The notes under the pieces were generated by a model, which saw only the letters and a list, made by a program, of their open reading frames with translations, had not been told where the DNA came from and did no database searches. A program made the position numbers and the translations under genes. A DNA stretch of 64,000 nt from Gemmata palustris (GTDB taxonomy: Bacteria > Planctomycetota > Planctomycetia > Gemmatales > Gemmataceae). This document shows positions 27,928 through 36,412 of the stretch, in pieces (within the stretch, counting starts at the first letter, position 1; each line of letters begins with the position of its first letter). The stretch covers positions 2,728,001-2,792,000 of the forward strand of contig NZ_JAGKQQ010000001.1 in NCBI RefSeq assembly GCF_017939745.1, read 5' to 3'.

Positions 27928-30900
27928 ATGCTCACCGCGCTCATTTCCAATTCGATCCGGCTCCGGGCAGTCGTCCTCGCGCTGTGCGCGGTGCTGCTCG
28001 TCGTCGGGTCGCGCTCCGTTCAGCGGGCGCCGCTCGACGTGTTCCCCGAGTTCGCCCCGCCGCTCGTCGAGATCCAGACCGAAGCGCCGGGCCTCTCCAC
28101 GAACGAGGTCGAATCGCTCGTCACGATGCCCATCGAGAACGCACTCAACGGCGTGCCGCACGTGAAAACGGTGCGGTCCAAGTCCGTACTCGGGCTCTCG
28201 CAGGTGGTGCTGGTTCTCGAAGACGGCGCGGACGTGATGCGGGTCCGCCAAATTGTTCAGGAGCGCGTCACCGCGGTCACGCGCCTGCTCCCCACCGTGG
28301 CTCTCCCTCCGGTCATCCTCCAACCGCTGTCCACCACCAGCCGGGTCATGAAGATCGGCATCCTTTCGGCGAAGGGCGCCAACCTGTCGCAGCGCGACCT
28401 CACCGAGGTGGTGATGTGGACGATTCGGCCGAAGTTGATGTCGGTTCCGGGGGTGGCGAACGTCGCGGTGTGGGGCCAGCGCGACAAGCAGTTTCAGGTG
28501 ATCGTCCACCCCGACGAGTTGCGGGTGAACAACGTCACGCTCGACATGGTGACGCTGGCCGCGCGCGACGCGGTCGCACTCGAGGGCGGCGGGTTCGTGG
28601 ACACGCCGAACCAACGGGTCGCGATCCGACACTCGCAGTACGTGCGCACTCCGGCGGACCTCGGACAAACGGTGGTCGATCCGCGCGGCGGGGCGTCCCT
28701 GCGGTTGCGGGACGTGGCAAAGGTCCAGTACGGCTCCCCGTCGGCCATCGGCGACGCGGTCATCAATGACGAGCCGGGCATTCTGCTCATTGTGGAGAAG
28801 CAGCCCGAAGCGAACACGCTCGAGCTGACGCGCCGGGTCGAGGCCGCCATCGAAGGCCTGCGGCCGGGGTTGAAGGGCGTGGACGTCGACACGACCATTT
28901 TCCGCCCGGCCACGTTCATCGAGCGGGCCATCGACAACTTGTCGCACGCCCTCGTCATCGGGTGCGCGCTGGTCGCGGTGATCCTCGTGGTGTTCCTCTT
29001 CGACTGGCGCACCGCGGTCATCAGTTTGACCGCGATCCCGCTGTCCCTGGTCGCCGCACTCATGGTGTTCGCGTACAGCGGCGCGACGATCAACACGATG
29101 GTGCTGGCCGGGTTGGTGATCGCGCTGGGCGAGGTTGTGGACGACGCGATTATTGACGTCGAGAACATCGCGCGCCGGTTGCGCCTGGCAACACCGGAGG
29201 CCGCACGATCCCCGTTCCGCATCGTGCTCGCGGCCTCGCTTGAAGTGCGCTCCGCGGTGGTCTACGCGAGCCTGATTGTGGTGCTCGTGTTCCTGCCGGT
29301 CTTCTTCCTGGACGGGCTGGCCGGGGCGTTCTTCCGGCCGCTCGCACTGGCCTATGTCGTAGCCATCGCCGCGTCGCTGTTCGTCGCGCTCACCGTCACG
29401 CCCGCGATGTCGTACCTGCTGCTCGCGGGCCGCGCTCACACCGCGGAACGCGACCCGCCGCTCACGCGCGTTCTGAAGCGCGGGTACCGGCTCTTATTGC
29501 CGGCATTCGTGGCGCGGCCGTGGCAGTGCCTCGCGGCGCTGGTCCTCGCGTTCGCCGTTACCGGGGCCGCGGCTACGCGGCTCGGTCAGGAGTTCCTGCC
29601 GAACTTCCAGGAAACCGACTTCCTGATGCACTTCGTGGAGAAGCCCGGCACCTCCGTGGAGGCGATGAACCGCGTGACGACAGCCGCGAGCAAGGAGCTG
29701 CGCGCGCTCGAAAACGAGAAGGGGCAGAAGCTCGTTCGCAACTTCGGCTCGCACATCGGGCGCGCGGAGGTCGCGGACGAACCGGTCGGGCCGAACTTCA
29801 CCGAGCTGTGGATCAGCATCCCGGAAGACGCGGACTACGAACCGACGGTGAAGAAGATCGCGGACGTGGTGTACGCCTACCCCGGACTGTACCGCGACCT
29901 CCTGACCTACCTGCGCGAGCGCATCAAGGAAGTCCTCACCGGCGCGAGCGGGAGCGTCGTCGTGCGGCTCTACGGCCCCGACACGGCAGTGCTGCGCGCG
30001 AAGGCGAAAGACGTGGAATCCGCGATGAAGGACGTGCCCGGGGTCACGAACCTGAAGGTCGAACCGCAAGTGCTGGTCGCCCAAATCGACGTCCAGTTGC
30101 GCCCCGAAGACCTCCGCAAGTTCGGTCTGACGCCGGGCCACGTGCGCCGCGCGTCGACCGTACTCCTGAAGGGCCAGAAAGTGGGCGAGGTGTTCGACGG
30201 GCAGAAGAAATTCGACGTGGTGGTGTGGGGCGCAAACAACCTCCGTTCTGACCTGGGCGCCGTTCAGGAGCTGCCGATCGACGTGCAGAACGGCACCCAG
30301 GTGCGCCTGAAGGACGTGGCCGACGTGCGCATCGTGTCCGCACCGAACGAGGTGCGGCGCGAGAACACGAGTCGGCGCCTGGACGTGACGTGCAACGTGT
30401 CCGGCCGCGACCTCGGGTCGGTCGCGCGCGAGGTCGAGGAGAAGGTGAAGCAGATCCCGTTCGAGCGCGAGTACCACCCGGAGTTCCTGGGCGAGTACCA
30501 AGCGCGCCAGGAATCGACGCGGAAGCTGTACGCGCTCTCGGCGCTCGCACTGGCGGGGATCGTACTGCTGTTGTTCGTGGACTTCGGCGCGTGGCGGCCG
30601 ACGCTGCTCGTCGCGCTCACGATCCCGTTCGCACTCGTTGGCGGGGTGTTCGCCGTGACAATCACAACGGGCGTCGTGTCACTGGGTTCGATGGTGGGCT
30701 TCGTCACGGTGCTGGGGATCGCGGCGCGAAACGGGATCATGCTGGTGAGTCACTTCCGGCACCTCGAAACCGAGGAAGGTGTGCCGTTCGGCGTGGGCCT
30801 CGTTCTGCGCGGCGCGGAGGAGCGCCTCGCGCCCATCCTGATGACAGCGCTCGCAACGGGCCTGGCCCTTCTCCCGCTCGCGATTACGGGCAACAAGCCG

Positions 30901-31035
30901 GGCCAGGAGATCGAGTACCCGCTCGCGGTGGTCATCCTCGGCGGGCTCGTCACCTCGACCCTCTTGAACCTGTTCCTGCTCCCGCCCCTGTACGCCCTCT
31001 TCGGCCGCCCCGCTTCTACGGTCGAAGGAGAGTAA
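27928..31035 (+). CDS. Heavy-metal RND efflux pump, CzcA/CusA-like
   Basis: The 1035-aa inner-membrane proton-driven pump has 12 predicted membrane segments and two large periplasmic loops, as expected for the HME group. The fourth membrane segment carries the acidic motif [14 protein letters not shown], with the Asp/Asp/Glu residues used for proton relay in CzcA. The N-terminus reads [20 protein letters not shown], characteristic of the group. It ends the czcCBA-like operon. The exported metal (Co/Zn/Cd or Cu/Ag) cannot be decided from the sequence alone. Confidence 0.95.
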   Translation: MLTALISNSIRLRAVVLALCAVLLVVGSRSVQRAPLDVFPEFAPPLVEIQTEAPGLSTNEVESLVTMPIENALNGVPHVKTVRSKSVLGLSQVVLVLEDGADVMRVRQIVQERVTAVTRLLPTVALPPVILQPLSTTSRVMKIGILSAKGANLSQRDLTEVVMWTIRPKLMSVPGVANVAVWGQRDKQFQVIVHPDELRVNNVTLDMVTLAARDAVALEGGGFVDTPNQRVAIRHSQYVRTPADLGQTVVDPRGGASLRLRDVAKVQYGSPSAIGDAVINDEPGILLIVEKQPEANTLELTRRVEAAIEGLRPGLKGVDVDTTIFRPATFIERAIDNLSHALVIGCALVAVILVVFLFDWRTAVISLTAIPLSLVAALMVFAYSGATINTMVLAGLVIALGEVVDDAIIDVENIARRLRLATPEAARSPFRIVLAASLEVRSAVVYASLIVVLVFLPVFFLDGLAGAFFRPLALAYVVAIAASLFVALTVTPAMSYLLLAGRAHTAERDPPLTRVLKRGYRLLLPAFVARPWQCLAALVLAFAVTGAAATRLGQEFLPNFQETDFLMHFVEKPGTSVEAMNRVTTAASKELRALENEKGQKLVRNFGSHIGRAEVADEPVGPNFTELWISIPEDADYEPTVKKIADVVYAYPGLYRDLLTYLRERIKEVLTGASGSVVVRLYGPDTAVLRAKAKDVESAMKDVPGVTNLKVEPQVLVAQIDVQLRPEDLRKFGLTPGHVRRASTVLLKGQKVGEVFDGQKKFDVVVWGANNLRSDLGAVQELPIDVQNGTQVRLKDVADVRIVSAPNEVRRENTSRRLDVTCNVSGRDLGSVAREVEEKVKQIPFEREYHPEFLGEYQARQESTRKLYALSALALAGIVLLLFVDFGAWRPTLLVALTIPFALVGGVFAVTITTGVVSLGSMVGFVTVLGIAARNGIMLVSHFRHLETEEGVPFGVGLVLRGAEERLAPILMTALATGLALLPLAITGNKPGQEIEYPLAVVILGGLVTSTLLNLFLLPPLYALFGRPASTVEGE

Positions 31036-31417
31036 TTCCGATTCGATCATTATCGATTACTTCTTCCGACGACAATTCTGGCGAGATCGGACAGCGTAGC
31101 TACGTCCGCTTAGCCAACGCAGTCTCCACCTTCGCCTGTAGGAAGGGCGGAGTGAAGTGGCTCACCGAACAACAAAAGCCGCATGGGAACGGACTCGCGA
31201 TGAGCATCGGGAATCCGTTGCTCACCGCAAGTCACAGTGGCGCGCCCCGGCGCGAACCGCCTGGATGTTCAGAAGTGTTTTTGACAGGATTAGCAGGATC
31301 GACAGGATAAAAATCAAACACGAGTCGTCTTCTGAATCCTGTTAAAAGCACTCCTTCGCAACACTCAAATCCGCGCTCCACAGCCGGGCGCTAAATCGCC
31401 GCCCCAGGTGCGCGGTA
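31036..31417. other. 382-bp gap between convergent genes
   Basis: The gap lies between the RND pump gene and the hybrid kinase gene, which converge. The only clear structure is the inverted repeat at 31275-31351. The rest shows no supported gene. Confidence 0.5.
31275..31351. repeat. Inverted repeat with TGACAGGAT arms
   Basis: The arms at 31275-31290 and 31336-31351 are complementary at 14 of 16 bases. The arm sequence (TTTTGACAGGAT) is shared with the perfect repeat at 48550-48627. It sits between convergent genes and may act as a bidirectional terminator. Confidence 0.7.
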
Positions 31418-34003
31418 TCAAGCTCGAATTACCGGGGCGGGCAGAGCACTGAGTGCGGAATTGACGGCCGATTTGGGCTCGCTCCGAATGAGCCGGAGCG
31501 CCTTGTTCAGCGCCTCGAACAGATCGGCCGGGGGGAACGGCTTCGACAGAAACACGGAGTGCGCGATCGGCTCGACGCGCTCGGACTCCGCCGCGTACCC
31601 GGACATCACGACCACCGCGATGTCCGGGCGCAGCGCGCGAACCCGCGCGGCCAGTTCGCGCCCGTCGATGCCGGGCATCGTCACGTCGGTCACGATGGCG
31701 TCGAAATGGGTGCCCCGGCTCGCGAGTTCCAGCGCGACCTCACCGTTCTCGGCCTCGGTGACCTGGTGCCCCTGTGTCTGGAGGGCGAGCCGCGCGAACT
31801 GCCGAACGGCGTCCTGGTCCTCGACGAGGAGCACCGAGACGGCCCGCCCCCCGCGCCGCTCCGCCAGCGAGCGCGGGGCCGGCGTGCGCGCGAGCACCGA
31901 GGCGCTCCCCTCCCACCACGGCAGGTCCACCCGGAACGTGGTCCCGGCCCCCGGTGCGGACTCGACCTTGATCCGCCCCCCGGCCTGCTCGACGATCCCG
32001 AACACCGTCGCCAGCCCCAGCCCGGTCCCCTTGTCCGGCCCCTTGGTGGTGAAGAACGGCTCGAAGATCTGGCCCTTCACCTCGTCCGTCATGCCGGTCC
32101 CGGTGTCGGCGACCGTGAGTTGCGCGAACCGCGGCGCGCCGGGGGGGGCGCGCTCGGGCACCACCGTGCCGACGGTCACCGTACCGCCCCCGGGCATGGC
32201 GTCGCGCGCGTTCACCGCCAGGTTCAGGATCACTTGTTCCAGGTGGCTGCGGTCGGTCCGAACCGTCACCGGCACGGGCGCGAGCACGGTTTCGACCGAG
32301 ACGCGCTCCCCCAGTAACCGGCGCAGCAACCCGGACAGCGCGGTCACGACCTCGTTCAGGTCGAGCACCTCGACCCGGACCGGCTGGCGCCGGCTGAACA
32401 TGAGGAGCTGGCGCACCAGGGCCGTTGCGCGATCGGCGGCCAGCAGGAGGTCGTCGAACAGTGCAGAGTCCCCGGCGTCTTCGGTCGGGGACCGGAGCAG
32501 TTCCGCGTTCCCGCGAATGATGGTGAGCAGGTTGTTGAAGTCGTGTGCGACCCCGCCGGCCAAGCGCCCCACGGCTTCCATCTTCTGCGACTGCCGGAGC
32601 TGCTCTTCCAAGCGCTTCCGGTCGGTGATGTCCTGGTACACGCCGAGCACCCCGACCACCTGGCCGCGTGCGTCCCGCAGCGGCACCTTGCTGGTCAGGA
32701 GCGTGGCCCGGGTTCCGTCGGGGCGCGTTTGGAACTCTTCGAGGTTGAGAATCGGGTGCCCGCTCTCCATCACCTGCTGGTCGCAGTCCCGATAGAACTC
32801 GGCCTCCGAAGCGACGCTCGTGATGTCGAAATCGCTGCGGCCCAGCATGTGCTCGGGAGCGGCGATCCCGTGGTCGCGCGCGACCTGATCGTTGCACCCG
32901 ATGTAGGTCAGTTCGCGGTTCTTCCAGAACACCCCGCAGGGGATGTGGGTGATGACGGTGCGGAGCATGTCCTCGCGCTCGCGCAGGGCCTGCTCCGCGC
33001 GGCGCCTCCGGGTGACGTCCCGAATGATCGCCAGGTGCAACCGGCGCCCCGCGGTCTCGATCACGGTGTACCGGACCTCGACCGCGATCGCCCCGCCGTC
33101 CCGCCGCCGGTACGTGCTCTCCGACGTACTCGTCTCCCCCGGCCCCAGGTCCGCGGCCGGCGTCATGCCGAGGTCGCCCAGGGTCAGCGCGGTCAGGTGC
33201 TCGCGGGCGTAGTCGAGGCTGTGGCACGCCTGACGGTTCGCGTCCACGATTTTCCCGCTCCGGTCGAGCACGAGGATCGCATCGGCGGCCTGCTCGAACA
33301 GCCCGCGGAACCGCGCCTCGCTCTCGCGCAGGGCCTGCTCCGCGCGCCGGCGCTCCGTGGTTTCTCGGATCACGGCCACCGAGTGCGTGTGCCGCCCGGC
33401 CGCGTCCGACACGGGGACGATCTGCCACTCGGCCCATACCCGGGTGCCGTCCTTTCGGCGCCCCGGCAACTCGACGCGGACCGGTTCGGTGCTCCGAACG
33501 GCTTCGCGGATCGCCGCCAGCCCGTCCGCCTCGTCCGCCAGGACGCTCGGGCTGAGCCCCACCGCCTCGTCGCTCGAGTACCCGGTGAGGCGCTCGAAGG
33601 CCGCGTTCGAGTACACGACCTGCACCCCGTCGAGGTCGTCGGTGGTCGCGATGACCACGCCGTCCCCGCACGCCCCGAGCGCCACGTCCAACAACTGCGG
33701 GTCCGTACCCGCTTCGAGGGGCGGAGGGGGCGGCGCGTGCCGCCACATCCGCGCCACCGCGAACCACGCGAGCGCGGCGCCGAACCCGCACGCGCCCGCC
33801 ACGGCTCCCGCACCGATCAGCGGCGCGAGCGCGTGCCCCGCGGCCCCCAGCCCGACCGCACCGAGCAGCGCGGCAAGCGCGCGGGGGGGCACGGGCCGCC
33901 GGTGTTGAAGCGCAACGAAACGCACGCCGCTCAGTGCCGCGAGCGCGAGGAGCCCGTCCGCGAATGCAGTAATCGTGGTGAGTGGCGGAAGGGCGCTGGG
34001 CAT
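31418..34003 (-). CDS. Multi-PAS hybrid histidine kinase with receiver domain
   Basis: The 861-aa protein starts with about four membrane segments (residues 10-90), then three PAS domains at about 105-230, 230-340 and 345-470, each followed by PAC-like tails such as VIRETTERRRAEQALRE. A HisKA domain has H-box GGVAHDFNNLLTIIRGN, followed by an HATPase (GLGLATVFGIV) and a C-terminal receiver (LVEDQD, Asp in IVTDVTMPG, near residue 800). It should autophosphorylate in response to a cytosolic signal read by the PAS domains and pass phosphate to its own receiver. No output gene is adjacent. Such proteins can contact a separate phosphotransfer protein. Confidence 0.93.
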   Translation of the reverse strand: MPSALPPLTTITAFADGLLALAALSGVRFVALQHRRPVPPRALAALLGAVGLGAAGHALAPLIGAGAVAGACGFGAALAWFAVARMWRHAPPPPPLEAGTDPQLLDVALGACGDGVVIATTDDLDGVQVVYSNAAFERLTGYSSDEAVGLSPSVLADEADGLAAIREAVRSTEPVRVELPGRRKDGTRVWAEWQIVPVSDAAGRHTHSVAVIRETTERRRAEQALRESEARFRGLFEQAADAILVLDRSGKIVDANRQACHSLDYAREHLTALTLGDLGMTPAADLGPGETSTSESTYRRRDGGAIAVEVRYTVIETAGRRLHLAIIRDVTRRRRAEQALREREDMLRTVITHIPCGVFWKNRELTYIGCNDQVARDHGIAAPEHMLGRSDFDITSVASEAEFYRDCDQQVMESGHPILNLEEFQTRPDGTRATLLTSKVPLRDARGQVVGVLGVYQDITDRKRLEEQLRQSQKMEAVGRLAGGVAHDFNNLLTIIRGNAELLRSPTEDAGDSALFDDLLLAADRATALVRQLLMFSRRQPVRVEVLDLNEVVTALSGLLRRLLGERVSVETVLAPVPVTVRTDRSHLEQVILNLAVNARDAMPGGGTVTVGTVVPERAPPGAPRFAQLTVADTGTGMTDEVKGQIFEPFFTTKGPDKGTGLGLATVFGIVEQAGGRIKVESAPGAGTTFRVDLPWWEGSASVLARTPAPRSLAERRGGRAVSVLLVEDQDAVRQFARLALQTQGHQVTEAENGEVALELASRGTHFDAIVTDVTMPGIDGRELAARVRALRPDIAVVVMSGYAAESERVEPIAHSVFLSKPFPPADLFEALNKALRLIRSEPKSAVNSALSALPAPVIRA

Positions 34004-34388
34004 CGCGGAGAACTCGTGAGCGCGGCGGGCGTGGCGCGTTCCCGAACGTGGTGGTGCGGGCGAGCACGCGGAGTCAAGAATGACATTATTCTTAGCTCAC
34101 GCCCCGGTTCCGCGCCGATCCGTGCGCAACGAAAAACGACCGTTAGTGGTTCCCGCGTCCCGGGTCTCCGCGTCGGACAAAAAATGTCTTCGGGGGCGGC
34201 GCGATTTCTGTGGCCGAGCGCGACGGATCGCTTCGCGCGACGGGGCGATTCTGTACCCAGACATTACTTTGGAGAATTCTTACGATCTTGCTCACATCTC
34301 CAAGAGGACGGATCTATCCTCATTTCGTGTGATTGCCGCTGCTTCGTTCGCCGCTCCCGCGAACGGTTCGCCCATCAGCGAGAACTCG
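34004..34388. other. 385-bp divergent spacer, nothing recognised
   Basis: This spacer lies between the divergent hybrid kinase and matrixin-like peptidase genes and should contain both promoters. It is more AT-rich around 34280-34330. An open frame from 34080 runs into the peptidase but has no family features. Confidence 0.5.
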
Positions 34389-36275
34389 ATGCCCCCGCCC
34401 CGTCTCCGCGCGTTTGAACAACTCGAAGACCGCTCGCTCCCCAGTTCGTTCGGCGTCCCCTGGGCCGACCCCGGACACATGACGCTCAGCTTCGTGCCCG
34501 ATGGCACATCAGCGCCTACGGGACCGAGCAGCCTGTTCGGAACCATGTCCGCGAGCGGCTCTACTGCCGCTTGGGAGCGCGAGATCCTTCGCGCGTTCCA
34601 GACGTGGGCGGTGAACGCGAACATCAACATCGGGCTCGTCGCCGACGGCGGACAGGCGCTCGGCGCGGTCGGCGCGGTCCAGGGCGACACCCGGTTCGGT
34701 GACGTCCGCATCGCCGCGGGGCCGATCTCGGCCAGTGAAGCGGCCGCCGCGTCCCCGTTCAGTTGGACCGGGACGACCTTCGCGGGCGACGTCACGTTCA
34801 GTAAGTCGTCCCCGTACCGGATCGGCAACGTCGCAAACACCTATGACGTGTTCTCGGTCGCCCTGCACGAAGCCGGACACGTCTTCGGACTGGATCACTC
34901 GGCCGTGTCCGGTTCGGCCGTGAGCGGGATCTATGCTTACCGAACCGGGCTGTCTGCGGGCGACGTTGCCAACCTTCAAGCGCTGTACGGTGCCCGGTTG
35001 CCCGACGAGTTCGACCTCGCGGGTCCGAACGACACGCGCGCGACCGCGAGCACCATGCCGAAGGACGCGACCGTCGGGGCCTACGTCGCCAACGGCGATC
35101 TGACCACGACCGGCGACGTGGACGGTTACAAGTTTAAGGCCGGGGCCTCGACCACCATAACGCTCCAGGCGAAGGGGCTCAGTCTCCTTCAGGCCCGGGT
35201 GAGCGTGTACGACTCGACCGGCAAGCTCGTGGCCAGCGCGACCGCCCAGGACGCGCTCAATAACGACGTGACCCTCGATCTCGCGCTCACCGACGGTGCC
35301 GTGTACTTCATCAAGGTCGAGAGCGCGACGTCCGACGTGTTCGGGGTCGGCAGTTACAAATTGACCGCCGACCCCAACAAGCGAGCTGCCAAACCGCTCC
35401 GGACCGCGCCGGTTCTGGACGCCCACTCGAACGACACCCGCGCGTCGGCTCTGAACCTCACGACGGCCCGGCGCGTCGCGATCGTGGGCACGGGCCAGTT
35501 CGACGTCGAGTACCGCGGATCGATCGAGGACGCGACCGATACCGACTTTTACCGGGTCCACTCGCCGGCGACGGCGAACGGGACCGCGACCCTGAACGTC
35601 GTGGCGTGGTCCACCGACGGGGCGCTGAACCCGCGCGTGCGGGTGTTCGACGCGCGGGGGAGCGCGGTGGCGTTCCAGGTGCTCGCGAACAGCGCGGGTG
35701 TCATGAGCGTGGCGATCCCGAACGCGCCCGCGGACGTAGACTTCATCATTCAGATATCCGCCCGAACTCCGGGCGGCGCGAACAACACCGGGGGCTACTA
35801 CTTCGGGGCCGATTTCAACCAGTCCGTGACCGCGGCCGCTCAAGAAATCGGTGGCGGTACACTCAGTTCGTCCGCACCCACGGGCACGGCGCAATTCACC
35901 GTAACCGACGGTGGGATCTACCAGTTCGCGCTATTTTCCGAGGCCCTCGCGGCGGGCGCCGGCGGGACGACCCTGACCGTGACCGATGCGACCGGGAAAG
36001 CGGTCTTCGTCCTCGACGCCGTGTCCGGACAGCCCGCGGTCACAGTGGCACAGTACCTCGCGGCCGGCGTTTACACGTTCAAGTACACGTACCACACGGT
36101 GGGTGGGCAATCCGCGGCCCCGATCCGCTACCACCTCGCGCTGCTGAAATTGACCGAGGGGGTCGGGACGTATGCCCCGCCACTGACCTCCCCTCTTCCA
36201 CCGCCCGCGTACTCTCCGACCGTCTACACCGCGCCATCGCTGCCGGTCCCGATGGGTCTGTGGTACTTCTTCTAA
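34389..36275 (+). CDS. Secreted matrixin-like (M10) metallopeptidase with PPC domains
   Basis: The 628-aa protein carries the zinc motif HEAGHVFGLDH at residues 160-170, which fits the M10 (matrixin/serralysin-type) pattern HExxHxxGxxH. The remainder contains two or more beta-rich PPC-like domains (for example DVDGYKFKAGASTTITLQAK) and a Pro-rich C-terminus. The N-terminus (MPPPRLRAFEQLEDRSLPSS) lacks a classical signal peptide but has the 'LEDR' motif seen at the start of many planctomycete exported proteins. The ATG at 34389 is chosen because it places this motif at the usual position. Secretion is inferred. Substrate unknown. Confidence 0.88.
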   Translation: MPPPRLRAFEQLEDRSLPSSFGVPWADPGHMTLSFVPDGTSAPTGPSSLFGTMSASGSTAAWEREILRAFQTWAVNANINIGLVADGGQALGAVGAVQGDTRFGDVRIAAGPISASEAAAASPFSWTGTTFAGDVTFSKSSPYRIGNVANTYDVFSVALHEAGHVFGLDHSAVSGSAVSGIYAYRTGLSAGDVANLQALYGARLPDEFDLAGPNDTRATASTMPKDATVGAYVANGDLTTTGDVDGYKFKAGASTTITLQAKGLSLLQARVSVYDSTGKLVASATAQDALNNDVTLDLALTDGAVYFIKVESATSDVFGVGSYKLTADPNKRAAKPLRTAPVLDAHSNDTRASALNLTTARRVAIVGTGQFDVEYRGSIEDATDTDFYRVHSPATANGTATLNVVAWSTDGALNPRVRVFDARGSAVAFQVLANSAGVMSVAIPNAPADVDFIIQISARTPGGANNTGGYYFGADFNQSVTAAAQEIGGGTLSSSAPTGTAQFTVTDGGIYQFALFSEALAAGAGGTTLTVTDATGKAVFVLDAVSGQPAVTVAQYLAAGVYTFKYTYHTVGGQSAAPIRYHLALLKLTEGVGTYAPPLTSPLPPPAYSPTVYTAPSLPVPMGLWYFF

Positions 36276-36412
36276 CGTGTGGTGAGCCGGGGCGGTATTC
36301 GCCGCCCTCGGTGGCTCCGAACTTTGCCACGTGACGGTCCTCAGCACCCGCGAGGAGCGCGTCCCGTCCGTTTTCCAATCGAGCACTTCGGACTCGCCCC
36401 GAGAGAACCGCG

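Noticed and set aside
27733-29439. 568-codon minus-strand open frame over the RND genes
   Set aside because: Antisense to well-conserved pump and adaptor sequence with a composition typical of shadow frames.
31084-31310. Possible short gene or gene remnant after the RND pump
   Set aside because: An open frame exists, but it has no ribosome binding site, no recognised domain and is only a continuation of a shadow frame.
31740-34067. 775-codon minus-strand open frame overlapping the hybrid kinase in another frame
   Set aside because: The kinase frame contains all expected domains; the alternative is Arg/Gly-rich without motifs.
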